A DNA stretch of 64,000 nt. It comes from Citrus sinensis. Taxonomy: Eukaryota > Streptophyta > Magnoliopsida > Sapindales > Rutaceae. Each line of letters starts with the position of its first letter. Within the stretch, counting starts at the first letter, position 1. The notes under the pieces are model-generated. The model was not told where the DNA came from. It worked only from the letters and a program-made list of their open reading frames with translations, and made no database searches. Positions 46,217-58,510 of this stretch are shown in pieces. A program made the position numbers and the translations under genes. The stretch is taken from contig NC_068563.1 in the NCBI RefSeq assembly GCF_022201045.2, forward strand, positions 19,813,001-19,877,000, read 5' to 3'.

Positions 46217-47689
46217 ATTTAATATATTGTAATTCTTGAGGTAATCAAACAATAATATCTCTTTTTGAAAATAATGAGTCATAATTTCATCAAACTATGA
46301 AAAAATATTTATTCTCCAAAAGAATAATAATAAAATTCCAACCCTTCATAATTTTTTTTTTATCCAAACAATTATGACATAATATTGTTAGCTAAATAAA
46401 CATCACATTACCTAATCGTATTTTATTCATATTATTTTTATGCTTTCGTATAATGAATAGGGTTGTTGTAACAACATTGGTTATCGGAAATTGTATTGTT
46501 GCTTACAAATAATTATCAATTTTTTTAGGTGAATCTCGGAGGTACCAAGATTATCAAATTTTTATTAAATTAAATTAAATTAATTTTTTTTATAAAGATA
46601 GATACTTTTTTATTATGAATAATAATTTGATAGGAAGAAGTAAAAAATATTCAGATCTAGAAAAGTAGGACAATTGTTTCTTGTTGAAGGAATCTCGTGG
46701 ATTATATTTATTTATTTGGTATTAAAATGCAAAATTATTGAAAGAGAACTACCGTAACTGGAGAAAAAGTTGAAGAAAAGGGCGTCCATTGTAAATAAGA
46801 CAAAACCACCTGTCATTTTATCACTTTATTAATTCCAGTCAAACTATTTTCTCTTTGACTACGGTCAGAAAAGCGATAAAGTACAGTATGCCTTTGTATT
46901 CGTGTATCACTCCCGAATCAAGCCGTTGATCATATAAGAGTAAAGGAAGGTTTGGTAACACAATAATTTTTAAAATAATTGTTATGAATTGTATTGTAAA
47001 AATAATTAAATTTAAAAATAATCAGATAAATATTTAATAAAATTTGTTTTTAAAAATATTGTAAGTATAAGAATGTAAATAATTGAATTTGGTATAATAT
47101 TGAATAAATTTTATTTAAATATTTATAAATAAAATATTAGAGTCAATTAAATTTAAATTTTAGCAAATTGTTAATTTATGATATGAATAGGAGTACGGAA
47201 TTATATAAGGATTTTTTGAAAAAAAGTATTATAATATTAATTTAATAAAATTATTAATTTAGCTTATTAGTTGGAGGGTAAAAACGTTATATTATAATAA
47301 GGATTATTAATTTATTGAATATTAATTTAAAGAGATTATATTGTATTAAGTTCGGACCATAAGAATTTAATGGACCATACGATTTTCCAATATATATATA
47401 TACGTATAGACGATATGCAGTATGAGGAGCGAGCAAATTAAAAACGGGCGCATTTAAATTGCAATAAATATTAGTATACTATGACATGCGTTGGGGCTTG
47501 AAAGGGAAATTCTCGGACACTGGCTACTGGCACGATCCATTTGGGCCAAGTCACGATCAGGGCCTTAATCCTAGTGGGCTGCCAGCCTAGATATTGAAAT
47601 TTTTTCACCGATCTGAACTTGTAGATGATCAACGATCAGGTTATTTTGGAAAAATATTTAATTTAAAATAATAATAGACTTCCCAAGCA

Positions 47690-47960
47690 ATTAATACCCT
47701 CAATGAGCAAATCGAATTTCGGTTCGGGTTGTTCGGGTATACCCTCATGGGCAAATCGAATTTTGGTTTGGATTGTTCGAGTTTCGATTTGGATTTCAAC
47801 CCATTTGGTTTAGAGAATTCAATCTAATCGTATTTAAATTATCAATCTAAACCAAACTAAACTGAACCCAAACAGGTTATAAGATACAATCCGAATTGAA
47901 CTGAACCTGAAATAAATTTTCAGTTCGAGTCAACTTGATCGGAACGCCCACCTCTAAATT
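47690..47960. mobile_element. hAT-type fragment (subterminal repeats)
   Basis: Alternating GGTTCGGGTT, CCAAACTGAACC-like and TTGGTTTGGATT motifs lead to GGAACGCCCACCTCTA, which reads TAGAGGTGGGCG on the other strand, a hAT-style end like the one at 31613. The opposite end is less clear (CATGGGCAAATCGAATT). A fragment or small derivative. Confidence 0.4.
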
Positions 47961-48436
47961 TTCCACCCTGTGTGCTGATGTGCCACTCATTTGTTGCTCG
48001 ATCAATTTTATGATTTGTATAATTACTTACTAGTTACCACCCAGTCCCGCCATCCCCACCTTGAAATTTTAATTTTAAGGTTTGGAATACTACTGGTGAA
48101 GTACAATTTTATCCAATTCTGATGGTGTAGCTTCTTTTACTCAGGCTTGGCAGCACGATTGGTGTAGCAGTGTGTAGGTTCTGGAAACCAAGTCGTCAGT
48201 TGTGATTGCAGGCTTGCAGCTGCAGATGCAAAGGGTTAATTTCATGCACCGGGACACTGAAGTTCTCATGGCCATTTCAAATGGAGTTGGGTTCTTAAGA
48301 TTGAATGTGACTTGACCACATTGCCACCTGTAAAAATTTCTATGACTAATTTTTTGTAATTATGCTAGGAGATTCCGTCGCTGGCCTCGCCGTTAAGTAC
48401 TTCGTTCAAGGTAGCTGAATTGTTTTTTTGTTTCAG

Positions 48437-48877
48437 GTTATTTCCACTCAGCCCCTAAATGTTTTGATATTTTTCACCGTGTACTCAAATGTTTGAACAA
48501 TTTTCACCATACACCTAATTCTGTTAATTTGACCGTTATTTTTAACGGAGTTATTTAAAATTTAATTAAATATCTGAAATACCCCTTATCTTGAATTAAA
48601 AAAGAATAAAATGAGATAAAATGCTAATCCAATAATTAATATTTACATTAAAAATTCTTAATTAAAGGTAATTAATAATAATCTCATCAATTAACTTATC
48701 AAATAAATTTAATTTATCATCATCAAATAATATTTAGGGCATGAACTTCTAAATTTGCCCTTTGACCGTTAGAATAAACGGTCAAATTAACGAATTTGGG
48801 TGTGGAGTGGAAATTGGTGAAGCATTTGGGGTCGCGGTGGAAAATATTGAAACATTTGAGTACAGGACGAAATTAAC
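48437..48877. mobile_element. MULE-like MITE with about 110-bp inverted arms
   Basis: 48437-48547 and 48764-48877 pair as inverted repeats: both read GTTAWTTYC at the end, then GTACTCAAATGTTT and CGTTAATTTGACCGTT-type cores, ending in the small palindrome CCGTTATTTTTAACGG. The loop is AT-rich and non-coding. No convincing target duplication was found. Confidence 0.65.
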
Positions 48878-48879
48878 AC

Positions 48880-50690
48880 TTTTTTTAATTTACTTTTTTC
48901 AAATTTTTTCGGCGTATATTTTGGTTACTGAAATATGGGGATGCAATAAAAAGGTTGAAATTTTATTGGAAATGTGTGTTGAATCGTGAAATTTGTTTGA
49001 AAATAGTCTTGGAGTTTGGCTGAATTTCTGCTATAGAAGAGTTCTTTGATAAAATTTTCATCTTTTTTTTACTGCTTGTGTGATGAATGTTACAACGATT
49101 GAAGATTATAATAGAATTAGATGATTCAATTATGAAGTGTGATTGAAATTGAAAAACTAGCTCAAAAGAAGTGTTGTGGAACCCAGCAGTACTAATTATA
49201 TTGTAGAATTACGCAAATTAGTGATAGGACTTAGGGCTAAATTAGGGCTGACTTTTATTGATTAAATCAAAAGAAAACAAACAATCAATCCTGAACTACA
49301 ATTCGAGAGGTAGATCAATCTCTCCCAAAACTCCTAATGGTTCCCAATACCAGACAAAACTCAACATAGACCCTAAATGACTCCATAATCTCTTATTTAT
49401 AGCTAAACCCTAATTAATAACAAAGTTATTAAATTGCCCCTGCCCCTAAAATTACTAAACAGCCCCTGCCCCTTTATATTTTGCGCCTAACATAAGTTTT
49501 CATGGGTCTAACAATTAGTTGTCCTTGTTTGTTCGCTATTTTGGTTTCACAAGCGAGTTCTTTCTAAGTAGAAGGCGGTTGATGTTGTCCCTTTTTCAAT
49601 GTGAAAGGAAAAATATAAATGAAAACAAAAGCTAGAGACATTTATCTTTTAATGATTCAGCTTTAGATGCAAAATTTCTTCTTGAGGGATTTTACTCCAT
49701 TACATTAGTGAGGAAAGTTAGAATATTTACTGCTTAGTAGTGGTTCATAACTCATTTAGATTCTTATAGAAATTTCAATGCGTCTTTCCAATTGCTTGAA
49801 ACTTTCTACAAAGATATCTTTTGTTTCATTGTTATGGTGCTAGTGAAGTGTTTTTTTCTTTTCTTCGTGTGATGGACTCAAAAGCAAGGGAATTCACATT
49901 TCATCTACATTACTTCTGTCTGCAAGTTATGGACATTAAATAGTTAAATAATTTGACGAGTGATCATGGCATATATTCAAGGGAGAGGTTATTGATCCCT
50001 ATAAGCAATCCAGAACATCTTATATATGGAACATGTTACATAGAATTAGTCACTTATGTGAAAATGGAAGTAACAGTGCTGTTTCTAGAAGGTGCACCTG
50101 GGTAAAAGCCTAGTTATTTGTTGAACATGGTGACCTCTGATCATGGAAGGAGAAAGATAATCAACTTGTTGAGGAGAAACATGCAGGTTGACGATGAAAC
50201 TACTCAATATTACTTTTCTATTTCTAATGGTGCCATCGGGCTGCTCTCTCTGAATTCTTTGCTGATCTTGCATGGGGAGGGTGGGCTTGCTTGGCTTGAA
50301 GGAAATTGACAAAGTAATGCTTGGAATTCAATTTCTTATTCAATTTATCATCTTCCTAGAGGAGTTTATATTTGAATTCAATTATAAGCTAATGATTTTC
50401 TGTATAGTACATGTCTATAATTGATATTAGTTTGATGTTGTGGTCAATTGTTCACACTCGGCTTCCCTTTCTGTATTTTCATTGTTGTCTTAAGACAAAG
50501 CGTAATTATTTTTAGGTTAATGTGATACATTTTGGCTCCTTAGTTTTTGTGTATTAAGGATCACAATATTCAAGATTAACTTTACTCTTTACCTTATTTG
50601 CTAATAAAATTAAAAATCTAGTCAAACGTTTCACAGGAATACCACAGATAAAGAATCAAATAATTAAATAAACATATAATTTTATTATTG
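48880..50690. other. Intergenic DNA, no gene assigned
   Basis: Less AT-rich around 49900-50320. The frame 50118-50309 (starts MLNMVTSDHGRRKIINL) and upstream coding-like residues might be an exon remnant, but I recognise no family and see no consistent splice structure. Confidence 0.3.
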
Positions 50691-51114
50691 CAACATATTA
50701 GGGGATAACTATTTCTCCCATGATTGTGAACTCTGGACCAAACATATCATTCTCATCCAGTGTGGCCATTTCTATACTCAAAGCAGCACAACTATCAAGA
50801 GTTGGCTTGACATGAGATATTTGTAAATCCTTCATCATTTCATCGGCTTGTTTCGATGTTGAATTCCCATTTTGAATGACAAATGGTATTTCTTTCAGAC
50901 TTGTGCCTTTAAATTTTTGATAAATTTCTTACTCATATCACTCTAATGATCAAAATGAGAAATTAAAAAAACTCGCACATATATTAAGTGAAAAGTTTAT
51001 TTATATATAAACTAAATTAAATAAAATTGAAAAGAAAACTTGCCATTTTTTGTAGTTCCCGAATGTCGTTATAGTTCTTAACGACCGAGTCTCCAATAAA
51101 CAGAGCATCAACAT

Positions 51115-52438
51115 TGTTGAGTGTTAGAAAATGTATATTTATAAAGGAGAAAATTGTCATTTTACACTTCAAGTTCTACTAACATTCCTACTTTTATGTA
51201 TTTAAATTTCTTGTCATTTAATTATGTGTGTTGTATTATAATTAAGTATTTTATGTATTTTAGGGGCATCATAGTCATTTCACAATAAATGAGAGATCAG
51301 ACGGCAAAACGGACATCACTTTTGAACTCAGGACGATCGAAAACCTTAGGAAAAGCATAAAAGGAAAAATGGCACTGTTCACATGTATGGTACTATTCAT
51401 GTGTGCGGTACTGTCTACGTTACTGTTCAAGGCACTGTTCGCATAGACGGATATATGACGTGGCATTGACCAATGATGTGGCATTGACTGATGAGGTGTC
51501 ACAATCATGTTGGACTAAAATTCTTATGTATTGTTGATGGTGACGTGGCAGCATATTAGTGGACCAAAAATCTCGCGTACGGTACATGCATCACACAGGA
51601 TTATTTTCAACCAAACCATGTCACTGTTCAACCCTGGTCAAACCGTGTTACTATTCACCCACGTGGTCAAACCGCGTACTGTTGACTGATGACGTGGCGC
51701 AATCCCGAGCGTCCAAACTGTTTTTAATCCGATGGCCACGATTTACTCAATGTATCTATAAAAAAGGGGCCTCCCCCCCTAATTTGATATATCTGAATCC
51801 ATTTTTGGAATCCATTTTCTGTAATTCCTTCTCCATCTTGTATTTTCTATGTATTTTAATAAATTTTCATTTTACCCCTAGTTCAATTATGAGTAGCTAA
51901 TTTTCTTTCAAGTTTGGGTTGAAGGTGAAGTCTCAACATGTGTCATGGGCTTTATTTGGTAAATTTACTTTCTCTTCCCCTCTATTGTTTGTGGATGTTT
52001 TGACTTCTCGTCGACAAATAATACTAATCTTGTTTAGTACCGCCTTGGTTTGACCGGCCCCCTAGTACAATGTTATTATTATTTGACACGATAAGTCCTT
52101 AGCACCATATTGATTAGAGCGTGGTTCATGAGGTGTGGATTCCCCCCTCATGATTTAATTGGCATTAATAAGGATTATTTAGCCCATGATGCATGTTGAT
52201 ACGGATCCAGATACCCAAGTACGTCATCTCAATAGATTTCTCTTCAATTTATTCTCGTCATTTCAATTCTAATTTTAAGATAATCTAAGTCACTTTCACC
52301 ACAAATGCAACCACCCTCATACAAAATTAATTCTACATATAATTAAAATCCACTTCCTCGTGGGATCGACACTCGTCTCCATTAATCTATTCTACAATAG
52401 ATTCGTGCACTTGCGAGTTCAATAAAATTTGCACAACA
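51115..52438 (+). repeat. Solo LTR (1324 bp) inside an exon
   Basis: Bounded by TGTTG and CAACA, with AACAT (51110-51114) and GACAT (52439-52443) as a 5-bp duplication differing at one base. A TATA box (TCTATAAAAAA, from 51755) is followed by a leader and an AATAAA near 51858, so transcription would be on the plus strand. The 3' part (GTGGGATCGACACTCGTC, CGTGCACTTGCGAG) resembles the ends of some plant gypsy LTRs. There is no internal element sequence, so it arose by recombination between two LTRs. Confidence 0.8.
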
Positions 52439-52689
52439 GACATCATGCTCATTAACCTACGCAACCTCATAATATAAAAGGAAATTGATAGGTTAATCCT
52501 ATATTTAAATTTTGGCACCATATATATTAATGAAATTCAATCATCATTTTTCATTACGTATAAATCATCCCATTAATTTATGTACAATTCAATGAACGTA
52601 CTTTTAAATATTTAAAAATTTATTATATTTTACTAATGTAAGGATTATACAATATATAGCTTTTGAAGTATGTTACACACAACAAAGCA

Positions 52690-52950
52690 TTCAAACTAGT
52701 TTATTCGGGATAGCAGTTTCTCCCATAATTATGAACTCTGGACCAAACATATTATTCTCATCCAATGCATCCATTCCTATATTCAAAGTAGCATAACTAT
52801 CAAGAGCTGGGTCGACATGGGGTGTTTATAAATCCTTCATCATTTCCTCAACTTTTTTCGATGTCGAATTCTCATTTTAAATGGCAAATGGTATTTCTTT
52901 CGTACTTGTACTCTCAAATTTTTTTGATAAATTTCTTAGCTATTTTACTC
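52690..52950 (-). pseudogene. Extra copy of the last exon of the unrecognised gene
   Basis: It matches 50692-50940 along its whole length (for example GAACTCTGGACCAAACATAT, and ATCCTTCATCATTTC, CAAATGGTATTTCTTTC on the plus strand), with substitutions and an in-frame stop after MMKDL. It lies between exons 2 and 3 of the split gene, so the final exon was duplicated in place, or a second truncated gene copy lies here. Confidence 0.75.
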
Positions 52951-53759
52951 TATTGACCAAAATGAGAAATTAAAAAAAAAATTAAAACCCACACTTACAC
53001 ATATATATATTATTAGAGTACTAAGAAAATTTTTAAGATTATCGGTATACGTCCACTAAATGTGTACGTCTAATAATGGTATACGTCATTTATAACTTTA
53101 TGCACAGATTAGTGAGTGTCTTAATATTCTTTGTAAAAAACACACACTTACACATATATAGCCATTCATGTCATATGATGAATGATTCATGCAATACGAC
53201 ATGGGCGTATTATTTCTTGAATAAAATGATGAATGAGATAGAGTTATTGTATATATTATCACAAAAGTTATTTTGATTTTTGTAAAAACATTATTAAAAT
53301 AATTCTCATCAGATTTATAATTTTAAATAGATATCATAAAAATAAATATATACTAACTAATTAAATTCAACAATCATTAATTATAAATAAGGTTGTATCA
53401 ATTAATTTAATAAACTAGTATAAATTTAACATATCATTAAGATCAACTTACATATTTCTCTACTTTTGCTATGTCCCTCTTATTTTGTGTTGGTGTTATA
53501 ACTCTGCAATAAAATAATAATAATAATACTAACAACAATAATCTTAGAATACTAATATATATTTTGCCTCTTAATTATGTTAATGTTTATTAATTAGAAA
53601 AAAGAAAAATTATTACTCCAACACTGAAAATGCAAAAGGTTCTGATATGAGATTGGCCAACGCCACACCAAGGAACTTTTTGTCAGGATGAAATATTGAA
53701 ACAGTTTTGTAGTTGTTCAAAAGACTCTTAATTGTTTTGAGAGTACTCATTTCAAATCT

Positions 53760-56700
53760 TTGTCAATTAATTCTTTTGTCAAAATCTTTAAAACAAAAAA
53801 AAAACTATTTATCAACTTTAAATCACATAGTCACACAATAATTATTTGTGAAAAATACAAATTACAAAAACTAATCATTCATTGTGCATTTTTTTGTGGA
53901 AAAGAACATATTAATTTGAATGAGTTTAAACGTTGTTGAGTTGAATTATAAGATATAAATTAAGGATGCTATTTTCTGTTATATTATAAATATAAAAATC
54001 TTAAAACAAATACTATATTAAGTAAAAAAAACACTACATTGAGTCTGTATTTTAATTATTTTGACTATATTTACTTCATTAAAATGAGGCATCCTTTGTT
54101 AAAAAATTATCATAGCATTAAACTAGGACTATTATTATATATTTAATTCATGATATTTTTATTATCAATATTTAATGTGTTCGAGCATATATGTAGTATA
54201 CTTCTATACTGAGATTGTATGAAATCTATTAATTAAAAGAAATATTAATTAATCAATAACTACCAATCTATTAATTTATGTACAATTGTAGTTGATTGGT
54301 GTGAAAACCTCTTCATTTCATTCTTGAAGTTGAGAATTTGAAATTATGAAGTTTCTCATATATGTATATTTGTGTAGTGGGTCGAGAAAAATAATTTATC
54401 AGAGGCTAAATTAGATAAGAACAAAAGGTAAAACTTAAACTTTGAATATATAAAATATTTTCTAATATATTTATAATTGTTCTCAATGCTTTTTATATTT
54501 TGAAAGCTTTATGCAATAGACTAATTATCAATTCTATTAAATGTATCCTAATCTACATAAACAAGCAAATTATGGTCTATTCCATCTAACTTCAAAGATA
54601 ATTCTTCACAAATTTCATTGTTAAAAACGTTCTCTCCACAGTTACTATGGAAATTAGAAGAATTATTTTTATTTTTAGAAATTATAAAATATTTGGGCAA
54701 ATAAGCTCTTCATTACATGTGCTGTGACAATCACTTTCATACATTTTGAGTCAGCTTCTTTTTTTATTTTCATCATCCCTCGAAATCACTAAATCTTTTA
54801 GGATAATTACCATGACTAACCTCTCTTCCTCGATAATATTTATGACTGCTCATATTTGATTAATCTTTGGAGCGTCGGGAAGACAATTTAGATTAAGGCA
54901 AAGTGGGGTTATTTAAATGTTTAGAACCTTGGCAAATACAAATGATTTAAAGATAATGATACGTGCAATAACAAGTGTCGAAACATTGCATTACATTTTA
55001 AAATAAAATATAATACAATGGGGGGCTTACTGTTAGTGAATAAATGAAATGTAAGGCTAGTGTGCTGAAGAGTGAGGGTCTTGGACATGCGTAACTTGTA
55101 TTGACACCTGTTAAAAAAAAAAGAAAAAGAAAAAAGTAGTCTATAAAAACCAAAGTTGCATAATGAAAGGGGAGGATGGACAAGAGGGAAGAGAAAGGAA
55201 AAAAAGGAGGCAGAATATAAAGAAGCAACCAAGAAGAAAGAAAGGCAAAAAGTAGGCAGATCATAGAGAAGCTGGAAAGTCGAGCACCCAAGAAGCCATA
55301 AAGAAGTCAAACAATCATGAAGGCACAAAGAGGTGAAGCAGCCAAGAAACAAAAAAGAAACCGAAGATTATGAACCAATGAAAAGCTGAAAGAGAGAGTA
55401 ATAATAGCAGCAAAAAAACAGAGCTTATTTATTTGCAACAACAATTGGTGCTTTCGTGGACTATTGTTATTGTTAATTAAAGTATAGGTTTCTATAATTA
55501 TTAGAAGTTAAAGTTTAAATTTTATGTGTTTATACATTTATGAGGGTATTTTAATAAATTTAACAAGAACTACTTGAAAACCTAAAATAATTTTTTATTT
55601 TATTCTTAGAACAATTTTTTTATCAGACTCTCACTAACACATGTTGGATTTTTTCCCCCCCCCAAATATTTAATAGTAGTTATGAACTTAAAAATTCAGA
55701 ATACGTCATGATAAAACTGATTTAGGAGACTTTGATTAAAGTGGGAGTGGAAATGCAATGCCGAATAGGATGGGGAAACTTACAAATTATGGTGGGCTTG
55801 CAAAACGAGTGTCCCATAGGCAAACATACGTCTGCAGTACAAGGTACTATCAGCCAGGTCATGTCACCTCACTTAATCGACCGTTGTACGCTATTTAATT
55901 AATACATATTCAGAACTTTGATTAATTTTTGGTTTATTAAATTTTGAGTGGGATCTATTTAGTGTAAGTGAAAGGTCTTGCGTAATTCGAATACTTCTTC
56001 ACAAATACTTCAAAATAATATATTTATATATTTAAAATGATACTTGGGTAAATGAGAAATTGGTATTTAAGATACACCCATGCAGTTGAAAAAATTAAAA
56101 AAAAATGCATTTATCTCACGTAGAAAAGAAAGCTAAGACATGACATGTATAAATGTAATTACTCATTTGTATATGAGTCAAAATATAAGTATAGAGGTTC
56201 TCTCTTGCGCACACCCGTGGAAGTGGTGCAAATCCTAGTACGATCAGCTTGACTCGTTTAATTTTAGAATTAATTACAATAGTTACAAACTTTTAATTAT
56301 AACATTTAAGGCAGCCATTATAGCTTCTTAATACAGTTTGTTAGGAACAAGATATCCCTATCAATGTTATTTTAAAACACATATGTTGCACAAAACACAA
56401 TTGTATTGAGTTTTCCTCGCTCTTTTGACATTTATTCGTGTCAAAGAGTTCAAGCACACTAGAAGTTCAATGAAAAACAATTTAGAAGTGTAATAAAATT
56501 GTTTCGTTCCCTCTAGGGAAACATTTGCCTTTCAAACCTAAAGCACTTGATAGTAGTAGGTGTGGTAAATTTATTTTAAAGAAGTTAAGAGCATGAGAGT
56601 ATTCTAATCTCTCGAACATTTGTCTTTCAAACATAGCTGGATCCCATATTTATCTTTTATTAAGGAACCAAAAAATTAAATTAAACCAAGGGAGAAATCT

Positions 56701-56980
56701 CATTTTCTCAACCAAACAACTATCAACAAGTAATTTTAAAAAATTTATCAGGACAACATAAATCAAATCTATTAAAGCACAATTTAAAGAATCTACTCCA
56801 CCCACCTACATTAGGTAGGGAGAAATCTATCTCTACCCAATTATTAAAATTTAGAAAGGAACAGAGCCTCAATATATGCTAAGATCTAAACCCATGCTCT
56901 GCCTCAAATTAGTTACTTATTAGCTATCGTCCCATTGGCTTAATATTATTTTTTAAGCCCACAAATTTGAATAGAGTTTT
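53760..56980. other. AT-rich intergenic DNA
   Basis: No gene recognised. 55100-55380 is purine-rich on the plus strand (AAGAAGAAAGAAAGG types) and gives spurious frames on the minus strand. 56340-56900 has a stretch that could be an LTR or leader, but no ends were found. Confidence 0.35.
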
Positions 56981-56981
56981 T

Positions 56982-57395
56982 AACACCCCTTTAAAACCCT
57001 TATAACACCTCTTTTCAATTTTATTCCTAAAATGCCCCCAGTTTAATTTGCGAAAAATAAATTGATATATTAAAATTAATCATCTTCCTATAAATTTTTA
57101 TTATTAAGAAAAAAAGTAATTATTTTAAGTTCTTATGTATAAGATACAAAAAAATCTTAAAATCTTAAATAATTTCTCTCTCCACAACTCTAAGCAAAAA
57201 TTATTTTTAATTAAAATTTAAAATGTGAATATAAATTATGAAAGGAGAGTGTAAAAAGTTTGTTAAAAAGATAATTTGTTTAAGCATTTAATTGAACTCC
57301 CATTCAAAATAAGAAATGAATTAGTTTACTTTTAGTTATTTAGGTAATTTCGATAAAGAAGTAGCTTTACGAGGAATTTTGAGGAGTGTCAAAAG
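56982..57395. mobile_element. MULE-like non-autonomous element, second member of the 33138 family
   Basis: The left end TTTTTAACACCCCTTTAAAA and, reverse-complemented, the right end TTTTGACACTCCTCAAAATT match each other and the ends of 33138-34095. The interior is AT-rich and non-coding. Confidence 0.5.
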
Positions 57396-57399
57396 GCTT

Positions 57400-58190
57400 T
57401 CTCATTTACTTGACGTATGTTTTAGGCTGTGGGCTGTAGGCCAGGGGCCTTCCATATGAAAATAGACCGGTCCAACCCAACAACTCATTTGGTTTATTAT
57501 TTATTATGATTTTTTTGAAGATGGAACTAATATTTAATGTAAGGTTTAAGTTTGGTCAATGCAGTAGCTGAATCAGCATTCAAATCGTGAATGTACAAGC
57601 ATAATAGGAAGTAGTAGTAATTGTGACTCATGAATAAGAAGAAAAAAATGATTTTGTATTTTATTTTGGAAAAAACGAAAATCTGTAAAAGGGAAAATAT
57701 CTGGCAATTAAACTTCGAACGATTTAGAATAATAAACTAATTATTATGTCAAAAATGGAGTTGCACGACTATTAACGAAAATAATAACGGACAGAACAAA
57801 TAGAAAATTATCATAAATTTTGTAATATTTGGTGGAGCAAAGGACAGGATAGACACAAGATCGTGGCGTGGCATTACCAAATTGAGTCCTAACAACAAAA
57901 GAATCCCACGAAAACAAAACAACTCAAAAATGGAAACTGATATGGATTAATTTCGGATTACTCCTCGTAAATTAAATATTTTTAAATGGTCTCTTTTATT
58001 TTTAAAAATCTTAATTTTATCTTTTATTTTTTGAAAAAGCTAAAAAAAATTAATCCGTCCTTATTTTTATTTTTTTGATTAAATATAAAGATAATTGAAT
58101 TTTTTTAAAAAAATAAGATGAATGATTTAAAGGTAGTATAGTTTGAAATTTATCGGATTAAAAGATTCATATTAGGAGGAAAGTAGCTGT
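57400..58190. other. Intergenic DNA upstream of the inositol oxygenase gene
   Basis: AT-rich, no coding signal. The less AT-rich block 58190-58420 (ATGCCACGTCATGTGGGGC) next to the TATA box is probably the proximal promoter; ACGT-core elements such as CCACGTCA are present. Confidence 0.4.
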
Positions 58191-58425
58191 CCTTGACTGG
58201 ATGCCACGTCATGTGGGGCTTATCGAAACCGTCAAGACTCTAGGCAGCCGACAGCTTCGCGGGGCCCAAGAGTTAATACACGAACACGCAAAGAGATTTT
58301 GCATGGAAAAGTTTCTGAATTTGAGGAGAAGGGCTTCTGTTTTTCTTCGAGTCCTTGGCAAGAAAAATTTACGTGCTGAGGGCTTGAATCCTCAGAATTC
58401 TCAGGGAAGGACTTTTCCGGCTGCC

Positions 58426-58433
58426 TATAAATA
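58426..58433 (+). promoter_or_regulatory. TATA box of the inositol oxygenase gene
   Basis: CCTATAAATAG, 78-85 bp upstream of the ATG at 58511. Transcription would start near 58455-58465. Confidence 0.7.
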
Positions 58434-58510
58434 GATAAATCACTCAACGCCAAGAAAATGCAACAACAAGAAGGAGAAGGAGAATCACCAGGCTCTGCAA
58501 TTGGCACAGG

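Larger units (their letters stand above)
45560..48430. other. AT-rich intergenic DNA with transposon remnants
   Basis: No gene. It holds a MITE-like element (45818-46216) and hAT-type subterminal sequence (47690-47960), listed separately. The rest is AT-rich with short homopolymers and a TATATATATATACGTATA stretch near 47390. Confidence 0.4.
50698..53750 (-). pseudogene. Unrecognised four-exon plant gene, third exon split by a solo LTR
   Basis: Exons (minus): 53750-53617 (MSTLKTIKSLLNNYKTVSIF...), 53503-53452 (VITPTQNKRDIAKVEKY), a third made of 52465-52439 plus 51109-51040, and 50927-50698, ending in GEIVIP and TAA. The third exon is 97 bp after removing the LTR and one 5-bp duplication copy, which restores phase exactly; the sum is 513 bp, 170 aa. 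All junctions are GT-AG. The third exon (HDVDALFIGDS, NYNDIRELQKMAK) also has a TAG at 52457-52459. The last exon reads IYQKFKGTSLKEIPFVIQN. I do not recognise the family. No membrane segment or signal peptide is seen. Disrupted by LTR and stop, so scored as a pseudogene. Confidence 0.65.

Noticed and set aside
50118-50309. Short frame starting MLNMVTSDHGRRK
   Set aside because: Looks somewhat protein-like but I could not place it in any family or find flanking exons; kept only as a note on the intergenic stretch.
54921-55352. 143-codon minus-strand frame rich in Phe, Leu and Ser
   Set aside because: It is the complement of a purine-rich AAGAAG tract; the hydrophobic residues come from composition.
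56340-56900. Possible LTR or gene fragment
   Set aside because: No terminal repeats, TATA or protein signal could be tied together.
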